Assembly (NCBI GenBank): GCA_032209605.1
Contig: JASFXZ010000001.1
Location: forward strand, 29,144,619 to 29,208,618
Reading direction: 5' to 3'
DNA: 64,000 bases
DNA from: Mactromeris polynyma
Lineage: Eukaryota > Mollusca > Bivalvia > Venerida > Mactridae
The translations under genes and the position numbers were made by a program. Each line of letters opens with the position of its first letter. Position 1 is the stretch's first letter. The notes below the pieces were generated by a model. It had not been told where the DNA came from, did not search any database, and saw only the letters and a list, made by a program, of their open reading frames with translations. Below, piece by piece: positions 1-10,600 of the stretch.

Positions 1-118
1 GGAGTTTACACCATTCCACAGCCAATCACCCTCAACCTGACTATCCGTCATTCCAATTCAGTAGTCGAACACTGTATTAGTAGATACACAAAGTTGACTT
101 TCAGTTTATATATCCTTT
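1..118 (-). pseudogene. C-type lectin-like domain, 3' exon, broken (partial at window edge)
   Basis: This is the minus-strand paralogue of the lectin exon at 30603-30864, cut off by the window start. Read in the homologous frame it has two nonsense changes relative to that copy: a Glu codon became TAA (near 104-106), and the Trp of the conserved Y-W-I-G motif became TGA (near 56-58). The intron-side AG (minus strand, next to position 119) is kept. The matching upstream exon at 2015-2100 is still open, so the gene copy probably died by point mutation here. The call rests on direct comparison with the intact copy. Confidence 0.75.
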
Positions 119-159
119 CTGCATGTATACACAAAACTGGGCACCCCACACGTTTAGCT

Positions 160-420
160 GAGTCGATATCTAGAGCGTGTGATTGATGATCTAGAGGTTG
201 TGGTTCGAACCCCGAGTGAGGCTCGAGTTCTTTCTTGTTATTTATTGACAATGCATTCAAAGTAGTTTGTTTTTAACTTCTGAACTCTGATTTATGTGGA
301 GAAGTTGTTAGTTGCTTGATGAGGTGCAGGCTGGTCCTGGTGGGTAAACCCATGAGCACTGGTTAGGTCAACTGACCTCTATATTTAACATCAAAGATGT
401 TGAGAAACGGCATAAACCCA
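160..420 (+). repeat. tRNA-derived SINE, plus strand
   Basis: A tRNA-like head at 160-235 has an A-box-like stretch (TTAGCTGAGTCG) and a B box (GGTTCGAACCC). It is followed by a core at about 297-392 (GAGAAGTTGTTAGTTGC and TGGTTAGGTCAACTGACC) that also occurs in the minus-strand SINEs near the genes. The same insertion sits next to the lectin exon at 30893-31140, so it predates duplication of the block. The core resembles V- or core-type SINE domains known from molluscs; the exact family was not assigned. Confidence 0.7.
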
Positions 421-956
421 AAACACAACAGTGGATTATGTATATACATGTATACGTACATAGTTTAATTTGCAGCAAGGACGCTTCACTTTTCTTTTAA
501 TTAAATTTAAGTACAAACAATGTTATCCATCGGTCAAGGGACCTTATCGACGTGTCAGTAAAAGTTATCTAAAATATCGTTTTCCCTGCATGTACGTAGA
601 AATTACATGGTTTATGATGATGATACCAAGACACTTATGAAAGCGAGCATTGGTTGCAGAAAGCAAGTCACAGTGTTTTGTATGCATGTGTAAGCAATAT
701 AAAAGTGTTTATTTATTATAGAATCACCCCTACTTAAAGGGCCAGCCATTTCTGTCTAATGAGGCACCTACTTTCTCAGCACAATTACTTCCCGATTCTT
801 ATCCTTTAACGCCAGACAGGTAGGCACACGGTAACCATTATTTAACTAGCTAGCGGCTCACCAACCGGCCATATCAGAACGGACCCTGCCGGGCTTCGAA
901 TCGAATCTTCGGCCAACCGCTCCCAAGACGGATGCCTTAACAACTATCCCAATGTA
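421..956. other. Intergenic, no gene seen; one tRNA-like fragment
   Basis: No coding signal was recognised. The first part (to about 700) is shared with 31141-31440. About 785-950 holds a minus-strand tRNA-like fragment with a B-box-like GATTCGATTC and an A-box-like TAGTTGTTAAGG, probably a SINE head. It is not a functional tRNA gene, as no convincing cloverleaf closes. Confidence 0.5.
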
Positions 957-1006
957 GACCAGTTTTCTAATGTCCCAAAAGTGGTCTTATTATTGAGGTT
1001 TTACTG
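957..1006. repeat. Truncated MITE end (CAGTAAAACCTC family)
   Basis: This is one end of the small inverted-repeat transposon seen whole at 19826-20020, 31628-31824 and 54329-54523, ending GAGGTTTTACTG followed by TA. The other end is missing in this unit. Confidence 0.65.
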
Positions 1007-2014
1007 TAGATAGATAGATTTATTTCTGTATCAGATGCATATATACATGGTAATAAGAACAACTTGTTTCATTAAAAACACACATAAGTTATAAAAACCA
1101 TGCCACCCACATCCGTACTAAGTATTACACAAAAAAAGAGAAAATATCCCTTATTTCCATTGTGGTCCTTGTCATGGATGGTGTGACATAGAGAGGCTTG
1201 AAACTTCTATCACAGGCAAAACATTGTAATTCTATCACAGACAATACTATTGAAAGACAATTATATTTTGAAATAAAAGTGACAAGCCAATTATAATGTG
1301 AATTAAAAAATAGAAAATAGCTGAATAACAGAATATTGCTTTTGATTTATGAATTGAATGGGAAACTATGACATAAAATGCTTAAACACACAGATATGCG
1401 CTTGTACATTATTATCGATAAAAATACCTATATAAGTAACTTGAATATGGAATTTGATAAGCACCAATTTTGCATTTTCATCAAATGCTTTTACAAACAC
1501 ATAGTTTAGTATCATTATATAAATGAATGAAACGGGTTAACGTGATACATTGTACAAGCAATTTGATTTTTTTGCAAAACGCTGGTTTTATGCAAACACA
1601 TTGTAAGTCCATCATGTGTAAATGGTATGTAATGTAAATTATATGTGTCACATACATGATTATCATATATGTGCCTGTCTATGACAATACGCATGAGTTT
1701 TGAGCAATTTGGATTTTGTATTGAAAAATGCGTTTTTATTACACAATGGGCTGTAGCAAGGCTAATCATTTCTGTCTAAATCACATGTTTATTAGGCAAA
1801 TGGTCGTTAAGGTGAGGCAAGTTAAATAGCAAAGACCTCAGAAAAGATTACCGTTCCGCCATTACGTCAACTTCGACGGCGCTACTCACGTTGCTAGACA
1901 AACGTAGTGACGTAACAATGCCTTCTTGCGTCAAATGTATAATTAATTTATATAATTAAAAATAACAGAAATTATATCAAAAACATGTACGTTGTTAGCA
2001 GAGTTATTACTTAC
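1007..2014. other. Duplicated noncoding block with retroposon tail
   Basis: This matches 20021-20867, 31825-32589 and 54524-55010. It opens with GATAGATAGATTTATTTCTG, which on the minus strand is AATAAATC followed by a short tetranucleotide repeat. That is the usual look of the 3' end of a non-LTR retroposon. The short open frames here (for example 1481-1769) are AT-rich and not conserved as protein between copies, so no gene is called. Confidence 0.5.
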
Positions 2015-2100
2015 CACTGCTTGGGAGAATGTGAGTAGATTATGACCAAACAAATAACAGGAACCCTGGTAGGCAACCCAGCCATCTTCACAATCCGTTG
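2015..2100 (-). pseudogene. C-type lectin-like domain, N-terminal exon (of the broken copy)
   Basis: On the minus strand an 86-nt open exon ends at a perfect GTAAGT donor and encodes the start of a C-type lectin-like fold: D-C-E-D-G-W-V-A-Y, then GSCYLF, then LTFSQA. The pattern of Cys, Gly-Trp, GSCY and LTFSQA is characteristic of the family. The AG next to position 2101 is the likely acceptor but lacks a strong pyrimidine tract. This exon itself looks intact, but its downstream partner at 1-118 carries two stops, so the gene copy is treated as dead. Confidence 0.65.
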
Positions 2101-2748
2101 CTTCAATTCCTTTAATTAAGTAGTAACCAATGTTAGTATTCGATATTTACATTGTTTCAGTTTATACATTTATTGCGATCAAACTGTGGGATCAATTACA
2201 TTTAATTAAAGCTTACTTCCTGGCAAAAACAACAGCAAGAGTAGCGTGTTGATCCTACAAATGACACATTTAACAAGTACCCGTGTGCATTTCACCACCT
2301 TTTAAGTATTATTATGTAAAAGTGTAGCCTTGAGTAAATTAGATATTTCAATTACCTAATATTTTCATTGATGGGGATTCCTTTGTCACATAATCCTTCG
2401 TGTCGACATTGAAGACCGGTCGGTTGATAAACAAATGTGCACATCAGTCATAGACCCTGCTGGATTTCGCGACGTATGATGTATACGTGTATATATGATC
2501 TATATAACTGTAAGTTTCAAACCAGTATTACAGTATTCAAAACAATCAAAACGATAACTGACTAGAATACCCTATAGAAAGTAGGAATACAAGCCAGTAT
2601 AACTTCGACATGATGAATGTCTTCAATCTCGTCTGATCTCGTTCACTACACACAGTTGGACTAGATTCTATCAGAGATTACAGGAGGGGTGGGGGGCTAA
2701 GATACAACACAGATATTGAACCTCGTCACAAACAATCATTTCATGTAA
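2101..2748. other. Duplicated noncoding block
   Basis: This is shared with 20917-21560 and 32676-33300, and deleted from the unit of gene D. A minus-strand open stretch at about 2366-2440 (containing GLQCRHEGLCDKG) ends at a GTAATT donor-like site. In two copies an upstream in-frame stop leaves no room for an acceptor, so it is not called as an exon. Nothing else was recognised. Confidence 0.4.
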
Positions 2749-3520
2749 TGGGGACCGGTTAGTGAATAATTCTTCTTCCTAATACACTGCAAACTCTCCT
2801 GAGCGACCCTCTAGTGAGCAACAACCTCTCTTCAACAACACTATCAATATGTCAGGTAGTAACACTGTATTATCTACTCAACCTCTTCAGAGCAACAACC
2901 TATCTTCAACAACACTATCAATATGTCAGGTAGTAACACTGTACTATCTACTCAACCTCTTCAGAGCAACAACCTCCCTTCAGCAACAGTATCAATATGT
3001 CCGGTCGTAAGAATTTACTATCTATTTAACCTCTTCAGAGCAACAACCTACTATCTTCAACAACACTATCACTATGTCCGGTCGTAAGAATTTACTATCT
3101 ACTCAACCTCTTCAGAGCAACAACCTCCCTTCAACAACAGTATCAATATGTCCGGTCGTAAGAATTTACTATCTATTTAACCTCTTCAGAGCAACAACCT
3201 ACTATCTTCAACAACACTATCACTATGTCCGGTCGTAAGAATTTACTATCTATTTAACCTCTTCAGAGCAACAACCTACTATCTTCAACAACACTATCAC
3301 TAATGGGGACCGGTTAGTGAATACCTCTTCTTCCTAATACAGTGAAAACTCTCCTGAGCGTCCCACTAGTGGGCAACAACCTCACTTCAACAGCATCATC
3401 AATATGTCAGGTAGTAACACTGTACTATCTATTCAACCTCTTCAACAACACTATCGATATGTCCGGTCGTAAGAATTTACTATCTATTTAACCCCTTCAG
3501 AGCATCAACTTCTCAACAAC
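2749..3520. repeat. 74-bp tandem repeat (satellite), with a higher-order copy of its flank
   Basis: Units of about 74-77 bp begin GAGCAACAACCT and recur from about 2816 to 3300 (roughly seven), then about two more follow to 3500. The left flank (TAATGGGGACCGGTTAGTGAA) at 2749 is repeated at about 3302, so a roughly 553-bp block was itself duplicated. Fewer units are present at 21561-21790 and 33310-33530, and none in the unit of gene D. Short open frames inside are chance products of the repeat. Confidence 0.8.
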
Positions 3521-4190
3521 AGCCAACATTTGCATCTCCCAAAGGGTCTTGCTGTGAAGAGGTCATGTTGTGCAGTGTAGGACTACTCAAGTGGCAACCA
3601 ACTCGCACCGATGTGAAATTTCTTTTACACATTCAACCTGACCACGGAAAAAAAGGTTTTCAGTATACATGTTTAGTTGTTCATTGACAAACGAACATGG
3701 CAAGAAAATCAGTTGAGTCTTGTTGAAAGTGTACATGTTTAAATTAGTCATATAGCCAGTACGAGGGAGAGCTTATTGAAGTTTTACATAGTAACGTAGG
3801 TTTGGTCAATACAACACCAGTCAAGAAAACGGACGGATACGGCCAGATTACAGTAAAACAGTACGCTTCTTCTCGAATCATTGGACAAACTGTAGTATGT
3901 TAGGTCAAACTCTCATACGTCGTACAAGAAACATATATGATCTGGCACTGGGTACATTGATTCTTTAGACATGTATAATTTCAGACAAATAAACTGGCTA
4001 TCTCAACACTCCATATATATTCAACATGAAACGCCGTACATGCAGTAAATACCAACTTCTTTCCGTACCGGTCAGCACCAAAATTGTGTGACTAGACGTT
4101 GGAGTACTTGTTTGAGTCGTATGATAGAAGTGATGAAGATGAATAATTCACGCATATATTACTGGCTTATTAACTTATTAAACAAAAAAT
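3521..4190. other. Duplicated noncoding block upstream of each gene
   Basis: This is closely matched by 21791-22490, by 33531-33624 plus 42233-42830 (split by the LTR element), and by 55018-55660. Some paralogues have a minus-strand open frame (22262-22462, 42586-42801, 55431-55661), but here a small deletion breaks it. No domain was recognised, and conservation is explained by recent duplication. Confidence 0.5.
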
Positions 4191-4194
4191 GTTA

Positions 4195-5262
4195 GTTCGT
4201 TTTTATTGGGATTAACGCCAGTCTTAACTCTTTTTGTTTCAGTAATACAAGGTGGTCAGTCACCCTACCCTTTTCTTGAAATTAATTATCAACCAGTGCT
4301 AACATGCCCTTCCCTAAAACAGCTGACAACTTCTCCATATGAATCAGAGATGGATGACTAATGCCCACACCCAAATGTCATGGGGGGGGGGTTAATAGCC
4401 TGTTTCGACCGGGAATCGAACCTAGACCTCCAGGATGATAGCCCAGCGCTCTACTGACTGAGTTCATGACCGTGCCCAATTGTCACGGGAGGAAATATCC
4501 ATCGAACCTGGCCATCCAGGATGATACCCTGGCGCACTACTAACTGGCTTCATGACCGTATCCAATTGTCACGGGATGATATAGCCTTTTCCGACCGGGA
4601 ATCGAACCTAGACATCCAGGATGATAGCCCGGCACACTACTAACTCGGTTCATGACCGTACCCAATTGTCATGGGAGGATATAGCCTGTCCTAACCGGGA
4701 ATTGAACCTGGACATCCAGGATGATAGCACGACGCACTACTAACTCGGTTCATGACCGTACCCAATTGTCATGGGAGGATATAATCTGTCCTAACCGGGA
4801 ATCGAACCTGGACATCCAGGATGATAGCACGACGCACTACTAACTCGGTTCATGACCGTACCCAATTGTCATGGGAGGATATAATCTGTCCTAACCGGGA
4901 ATCGAACCTGGACATCAAGGATGATAGCACGATGCACTACTAACTCGGTTCATGACCGTACCCAATTGTCATGGGAGGATATAATCTGTCCTAACCGGGA
5001 ATCGAACCTGGACATCCAGGATGATAGCCCGGCGCACTACTAACTCGGTTCATGACCGTACCCAATTGTCATGGGAGGATATAGCCTGTCCTAACCGGGA
5101 ATCGAACCTGGACATCCAGGATGATAGCACGACGCACTACTAACTCGGTTCATGACCGTACCCAATTGTCATGGGAGGATATAATCTGTCCTAACCGGGA
5201 ATCGAACCTGGACATCCAGGATGATAGCCCGGCGCACTACTAACTCGGCTCACCGGGCATGG
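4195..5262 (-). repeat. SINE with nine tandem tRNA-like heads
   Basis: The SINE core and tail lie at about 4195-4400 (minus strand; GAGAAGTTGTCAGCTG and a terminal GTTAATCCCAATAAAAACG). To its right are nine tRNA-like heads spaced exactly 100 bp in the regular part (repeat anchors at 4741, 4841, 4941, 5041, 5141, 5241). Each head carries the B box GGTTCGATTCC and an A-box-like CGAGTTAGTAGTGCG on the minus strand. Only the outermost head (5' on the minus strand, about 5200-5262) keeps the fuller tRNA start GCCCGGTGAGCC. The second head from the core is partly deleted. Equivalent elements in the other units have 2, 4 and 5 heads. Confidence 0.8.
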
Positions 5263-5934
5263 CTGTATCCTATATGAAGGCCTATAAACCATACATAAAT
5301 GACAGAAAAATAAAAAAATATCAATTTTAAACAGGAAGAGTTGCGATGTCTGTAGCGTAACAAGGGGACCATTGTTATTGGCCAACGTGTTGTTGTTTGA
5401 GAGTATACGATCTTGCAGTTGGTCAATTTCTAAAGAGCATTTTGAAGAGGTTATTCATTCAAGCCACTTTGAACACTTTAAAATAATATTTGTCAATTAT
5501 GATCCGGAAGTTACACCAATTAATGGTCCATGTACTTAGACAATAAGGTCAATCAAAATTGTTCAGTTATCATCTTACATTGTGTGGTAAATCAGTTTAC
5601 ATGGACCTCCCTGGTCGATTGGTTATCCTCGCGGACTTCCAATCACTCACGGCTTCGGGTACGAAACCATCCCAGGATAAAGGATATACGAGTATAAGTG
5701 AGGACGCCACCCAGCTGGCTTACGGAGGGTCGATGGTTCTACCCAGGACTACGTATCACCGTAATAGCTAGAAAAGGTACCACATGATAGCTACTGTTTT
5801 TTGTAACTTAAAGCCCATTTCAAAAACAAGTAATTTCTTTAAAAAAGATAAACGGCGTAGATAGGATGATTTCTTCCGGTATGTTAAATGAAATAATGTT
5901 TTTGCAACATGTTGAAAAGTAAATCCTTACAAAT
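5263..5934. other. Upstream region of gene A, no gene seen
   Basis: This is shared with the other units. About 5600-5770 holds a tRNA-like or SINE-like stretch (CCTGGTCGATTGGTTATCC, GGGTACGAAACC, then GTCGATGGTTCTACCCAGG) also found near 23190-23345, 43735-43890 and 56700-56860. The open frame over it (5559-5771) is not conserved as protein. Confidence 0.4.
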
Positions 5935-6029
5935 TTTAACTTTGATCTATGTATACTATAATCATGGACCTGTCTTATCACCCTGATAAGACAGGTCCAT
6001 GATTATAGTATACATAGATCAAAGTTAAA
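5935..6029. repeat. Perfect 46-bp inverted repeat with 3-nt loop
   Basis: The left arm 5935-5980 and right arm 5984-6029 are exact reverse complements, separated by CCC. Units B and C have only the left-arm sequence (near 23570 and 44125) and continue differently. Unit D has only the right arm (about 56999-57044). Confidence 0.95.
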
Positions 6030-6538
6030 TTTGACCCTCACCCTGTATATGCTTTTTTCTCGAAGATTCGTGCCCCATAGCGGAAAAGTCATTGCAAGTT
6101 CATTTTGACATTTTACGTGTTAAAATAGTATCTACAGGTGATTATTGACATGTCATATTGTATATTTGGGGGCAAGAGAGATATAACACTCTGGTGATGA
6201 CACATAGGCTCTGAACATATTAGTAATCGTGGGGATTTTTAATTTAATTTTGATAAGCAAAAAGTTAAACTTCGAGTTTCAAATATCTTATTATTAAATA
6301 AGAAGGTCGAAAGGTCGAATGTTCGAATATTCGTTCGGAAGGTTGACTGAATACTCGAATACCAAAATTGCCATTCGTTGACATCCTTAATATTAAGATT
6401 AAATGCATGGTGGAGACATATGTTTGAATCGGGAGTACTTAAATCAATGAGCACACAGCAAACAAATAATTTTTAAGGATGTCCCAAATGTTCATTAAAT
6501 GTGTTATAATTTATAAACCACTCATCTGACTGGTCTTT
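6030..6538. other. Upstream flank of gene A, nothing recognised
   Basis: AT-rich sequence matching 57045-57567 in unit D but only its last part in units B and C. No open frame with recognisable content. Confidence 0.4.
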
Positions 6539-6584
6539 GATTGGATGAACGCTACGTCAATATGCTTGCGCATGCGTATTAAAG
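6539..6584 (+). promoter_or_regulatory. Likely core promoter of gene A
   Basis: In order: GATTGG (inverted CCAAT box, 6539-6544), ACGTCA (CRE half-site, about 6554), TGCGCATGCG (NRF-1-like palindrome, 6567-6576) and TATTAAAG (TATA-like, 6577-6584). The start codon is 86 bp beyond the TATA-like box, giving a short 5' leader of about 60 nt if it is used. The elements are conserved at the same spacing upstream of genes B and D, and damaged at C. Function is inferred. Confidence 0.5.
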
Positions 6585-6669
6585 AACGGACGTTTATACA
6601 CTTGAATGATCATTTGTTCATTATTAACGACTTACCTTACGGTCAAACTTGGAACTAAAACATTACAAA

Positions 6670-9331
6670 ATGCTTAAAACGTTATCGAAGCAGCGAAAAT
6701 GGTGGAGACAAACATTGGGAATAACTTCATTTATGATTTTTATGACGTTAATGAGTTTGTATACTTTTGGAATAAACGAGAAACGCGACCAGAAATTGGA
6801 GGCTCTGCGATTTGAATTTGATTCCTTGGTGGAGAAACATAATGCAGTCAACAATGATCTCATCAAACTGACTGTAAGTAACAGTGTTTTGATAAAAACA
6901 TCTTCATTTAAGGCGATAGCCTTGCCATGTGTTTTGACAAGTGTAATAATATACACATTTATGGATTCACTCTATACACTGTATAGTAAATTTGTACATG
7001 TAGAATTACTGTTTTCCTGTCCGGTAAATGCACACAAAATTCTGTTTTTGAAAAGGAGAGAAAGTATATTAGCTTATGCTATCGATTTTTTCCCCAAAAT
7101 TATATCAATAAAAATATTTTAAAAACTAGATTTTCCGTACTCAACCCTTGTTTCTGTTGTTGTTATTTTGGATTAAAAACTTAATTTTAAGTTGTTTTGA
7201 AACAAACTCGATAGCATGAGGTAGATTTGATTCATATCGTTGTATAAATGTGTTTCTTTTGCAAAATGTACTCTTGTGCACTTAGCCTGTTTAGCGGACC
7301 AACATGTACAATTTGACAGTACCAACAGTTCAAATACTTCATTATTTTTCAACATTTAAAAAACATAGATGTATTAGTTGAAGGACTGTATAACGATAAA
7401 ACAGTATGCATTTCATCTTGCTATAATATGTACATGTTGTTTCCAAAATATCGCTTAAAAGCAAATATGGCTAGTTTCTAGGGTATGTATCACCTAAAAT
7501 ACTTTACAAACGCCATCGTTAAAAAGATGTTTGCTAGCGACTTCGTCATCCACATTATTATGGGTTTGTAGGTGTGTTGATTATTAGACATTTCATTATA
7601 GTTAAGTATTGATATTCGTATATACTAGGCGTTATTTTTCTTTCCAGGATAACCGCAACTCGTTCGAAACAAATGACAGGAAGAAAAGGTCAGCTAGAGA
7701 ACCATTTTCTACAGACTATTACTCGGGTATGTGTTGACAGATACAAAGATTAATAACAATTGTGTAACTATTTGATGGTTAATAAAAATGTTTATGCCAT
7801 GCTGCCTGTTGCCAAAGATTATACATATACATGACAAGTACCACTGATTTGCGATTCTCTTATTATTTCGTGACAATCTCCTGCGATCTGCGCCATCCGT
7901 TTCGCGTACTAGCGACAAGTATACATGCGTGCCAGGTAGATATTGTCCGACTGTAGTAAGTTAATAACTGTATGTTTTGTGTTTCAGCTATGGGTGGAGC
8001 AGTGTATGTGAGATGGGGTAGAACGACATGTCCAGCAGAAAATGAGACAGAACTGGTGTATAAAGGTAATGATAGCAAACATGTTTGTTGTAGTAATATA
8101 TTTGAGCCTTATTAATATTCCACGATTACATAGAACCCTGTAACTTCGGACAATTGTGTTCCGATCTAGGATAGTTATAGGCACATAGTTACGCTGTTTG
8201 TTTCTTTCTTTTACTGGGGTTAACACCACTTTTTCTATTTTACGCGTCGGTCAGATGACCTAACCGGTTGTCCTGAAATGATTAATCAAGCAGAACTGAC
8301 TTCCCTTACGCATGCAGCTGCCAACTTCTCTACATGAATAAAAGGTTGAGGACGAACGACCGTAGCTTAATGCCCCATAAAGACACGGCTTGCAATGGCC
8401 GGGAATCGAACCCGGACCTCCCGGGAGACAGTCCAGCGCTCTAACGGGGCGGGCTTAAAACCAGTTAAGAGGTAAACCATATTCAGAAGTTATGTTATAC
8501 ACGAATTGTTAACCGTTAAAGATTTAATTGGCCGACAACAAAACGAATCAGATGCATTGAAAAATACAGTAAATAGTATACACATGCAGTGTCTCAAACG
8601 CTGAACCAGAAACGAGCGTAGCTTTAACTTAAATGTCGTCGAAATTTTCATATATCACCATTATACATAATATTTATAAAGGTGATCATTGATTGTAAAT
8701 TGACTGAAAATATCAATTCTGAAGACCAAAAATCTACAAAGTTATATTTTTTTCACTTTTGCTGAAAAGTTACAATTATGCAGGTTCGGCATTTTTAAAC
8801 GGTGCCATCGATATGTTTATATTCCATGTATATATTTAAGGTATAGCTGGTGGCAGTCTCTATACGCATGAGGGCGCCGCTACAAATGTACAGTGTCTTC
8901 CGCATGTTCCCGAGTGGGGGCGCTTTGATGATGGAAGCACTGGATATGCGTTCATGTACGGCATGGAGTATGAAGATAACATGGATAACATATTGCAACA
9001 TTCAAATATCCAAGGATCGCTTTTTAATCAGAATGTGCCTTGTGCCGTATGTCGAAATAAGGTTCGACCTAGCTCCTTGATGATTCCGGGAAAATTCAGT
9101 TGTTTTGAGGGTTGGAATTTCGAGTATCGAGGATACATAATGGCTGGTCACTACTCCCACAAAGCAGGAAGTCAGTACATCTGCCTTGATGAAACTCCGG
9201 AAGCCGATCCAGCTGGATATCGTGACGAGAATGGAGCATTACTGTACAGAGTTGAAACAATATGTGGCTCACTACCCTGTCCACCCTATGTAGCAAACCG
9301 TGAACTCGCCTGTGTTGTATGCACCAAATAA
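6670..9331 (+). CDS. Gene A: short-chain collagen C4-like, membrane-anchored cysteine-rich protein
   Basis: Four exons: 6670-6873, 7648-7726, 7988-8065, 8841-9331 (phases 0, 1, 1), 283 residues. The ATG at 6670 was chosen because the open frame upstream has only a TTG and the same ATG is kept in all four copies. Residues 1-14 are basic. Residues 15-35 form one membrane-spanning segment, so a type II (signal-anchor) topology is likely. Residues 37-67 look like a coiled coil. RKKR (79-82) fits a furin-type cleavage site, and NET is an N-glycosylation sequon. The C-terminal domain starts at GGAVYVRWGRTTCP and has ten cysteines, including PCAVC and a final CVVC. It resembles the C-terminal domain of invertebrate 'short-chain collagen C4-like' proteins, but no Gly-X-Y repeat is present. 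The likely fate is a shed or surface extracellular protein; the ligand is unknown. AATAAA overlaps the stop codon and ATTAAA follows at 9361. Confidence 0.85.
8200..8453 (-). repeat. tRNA-derived SINE in intron 3 of gene A
   Basis: The minus-strand head (about 8385-8453) has GTTAGAGCGCTGGACT and the B box GGTTCGATTCC. The core (GAGAAGTTGGCAGCTGC, GGTTAGGTCATCTGACC) lies at about 8245-8345 and the tail ends in CCCAGTAAAAGAAAG. The same insertion occupies intron 3 of B, C and D (head truncated in D), so it was present before the genes duplicated. Confidence 0.8.
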
Positions 9332-9466
9332 ACAGGCACTGGGGAATATTATCAGACCACATTAAACTGGCGCACATTGATCCTCTTTGTGGACAGTCGC
9401 CATGCTCGTCGAGGGGCATATAATTATATATATATATGTATAATAATTTATATAATTATGTACATA

Positions 9467-9635
9467 CAGTAACACCTCAATAATACGACCACCCTTGGGA
9501 CCCTTGAAAAGTGGTCTTATTGTTGAGGTGGTCTAAATATTGTGGTTGAATAAAGTGCAAAATAGGTGAAATGGACTTGACGATTGTGTTTCTTATTTTG
9601 AGGTGGTTTTGTTATTGAGGTGAGGTATTACTTTT
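9467..9635. repeat. MITE, CAGTAAAACCTC family
   Basis: A small, nearly palindromic element whose two halves both contain GTGGTCTTATTGTTGAGG-like motifs. The left terminus is CAGTAACACCTC preceded by TA; the right end is degraded. Confidence 0.65.
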
Positions 9636-9643
9636 TACTACTA

Positions 9644-10558
9644 CAGTAAAACTTCGAAACCTCGAACTGCCGTCGGACCGAGGAATTAGTTCGAGCCATC
9701 TACCTGTTCGAGGCATCTACCGTATACGTATATATGTACGAACTGTCACCGGTGCAAGTGTACTAAGCATGCTTAACACATGGTATTTGTGTGTTGTTAG
9801 TGTTTTCATACTGAATGCACGTCGATCAATAGTCACAGCATTATTCATAATAATAATAATTTAAAAAGAAATGAAAGAAAACTAAAACATATTTAAGTAA
9901 TTGATTCGTTTATTCTTACACACAAGAATAATATACAGACGAGATAGTAAACAATTACGATTTTCTATTTTTTCGTTGTTGTTCATTTTGATAATGATAA
10001 GGGTAATAAATGTCTGATCGTATTTATATCAATATCAACACATGAAGGATTTTACTCAATGATGTTTGCGCTTTTGATTAAGATATTTATAAAATACGAT
10101 AATTTGTTATTTCTGAATTTTATTCACTCGGCAATCAATAGACAATTAACAATTAAAATTTCCCGTTTGGACTTCATTAAATATTTAATAGATCCCTTAA
10201 GTGATTTGTTTGTCACATAAGTACATGTACAATGTATTGTTTATAGTGCAACAATCAAGTAATTATCACTACGTGCGAATAACACGTGTCACCAATCTTC
10301 CCTGTCAACAAAGAATAGAATATCGCTCGGTCCATAAAAGGTGTGAATTATTGTATTGTTCGACCTATCTGGGGTGAACAATGAATGAAATGGTGTCTAG
10401 GGACCGCACAACCTGTTCGAGTGTTCGACCTATCTCCGTTCGAGTGATCTACTGTTCGTTAATATGAAATAAGAAGGGGTTTTGCCGGGACCTAAGAACC
10501 TGTTCGAGGTATCTACTGTGTTCGACCCAAAACTGTTCGAGGTTTCGAAGTTTTACTG
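9644..10558. mobile_element. Tigger/pogo-like nonautonomous DNA transposon
   Basis: The 915-bp element starts CAGTAAAACTTCGAAACCTC, ends with the inverse of that sequence, and is flanked by TA on both sides (9642-9643, 10559-10560). TA duplication with a CAG terminus fits the Tigger/pogo group of Tc1-mariner elements. No transposase remains. Its subterminal sequence matches the ends of the elements at 11774-15405 and 45666-47424. Confidence 0.75.
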
Positions 10559-10600
10559 TATATATATTGCATTCAACCCCATAACTACAGACATACATAA

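Noticed and set aside
2366..2440. Cysteine-containing minus-strand exon before the lectin exon
   Set aside because: In-frame stops just upstream leave no acceptor in two copies, and the exon phases do not match the next exon.
4195..5262. Cluster of tRNA genes
   Set aside because: A and B boxes are present but the acceptor stems do not close, and the units are joined to a SINE core.
6649..7122. 157-codon open frame as a single-exon protein
   Set aside because: It starts at TTG and reads through a conserved GTAAGT donor at 6874 into intron 1; the paralogues stop soon after the donor.
8385..8453. tRNA gene in intron 3
   Set aside because: It is the head of a SINE; the core and tail follow, and all four genes carry the same copy.
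9096..9419. Minus-strand open frame over exon 4 of gene A (and equivalents in B, C, D)
   Set aside because: Antisense shadow of a real coding exon.
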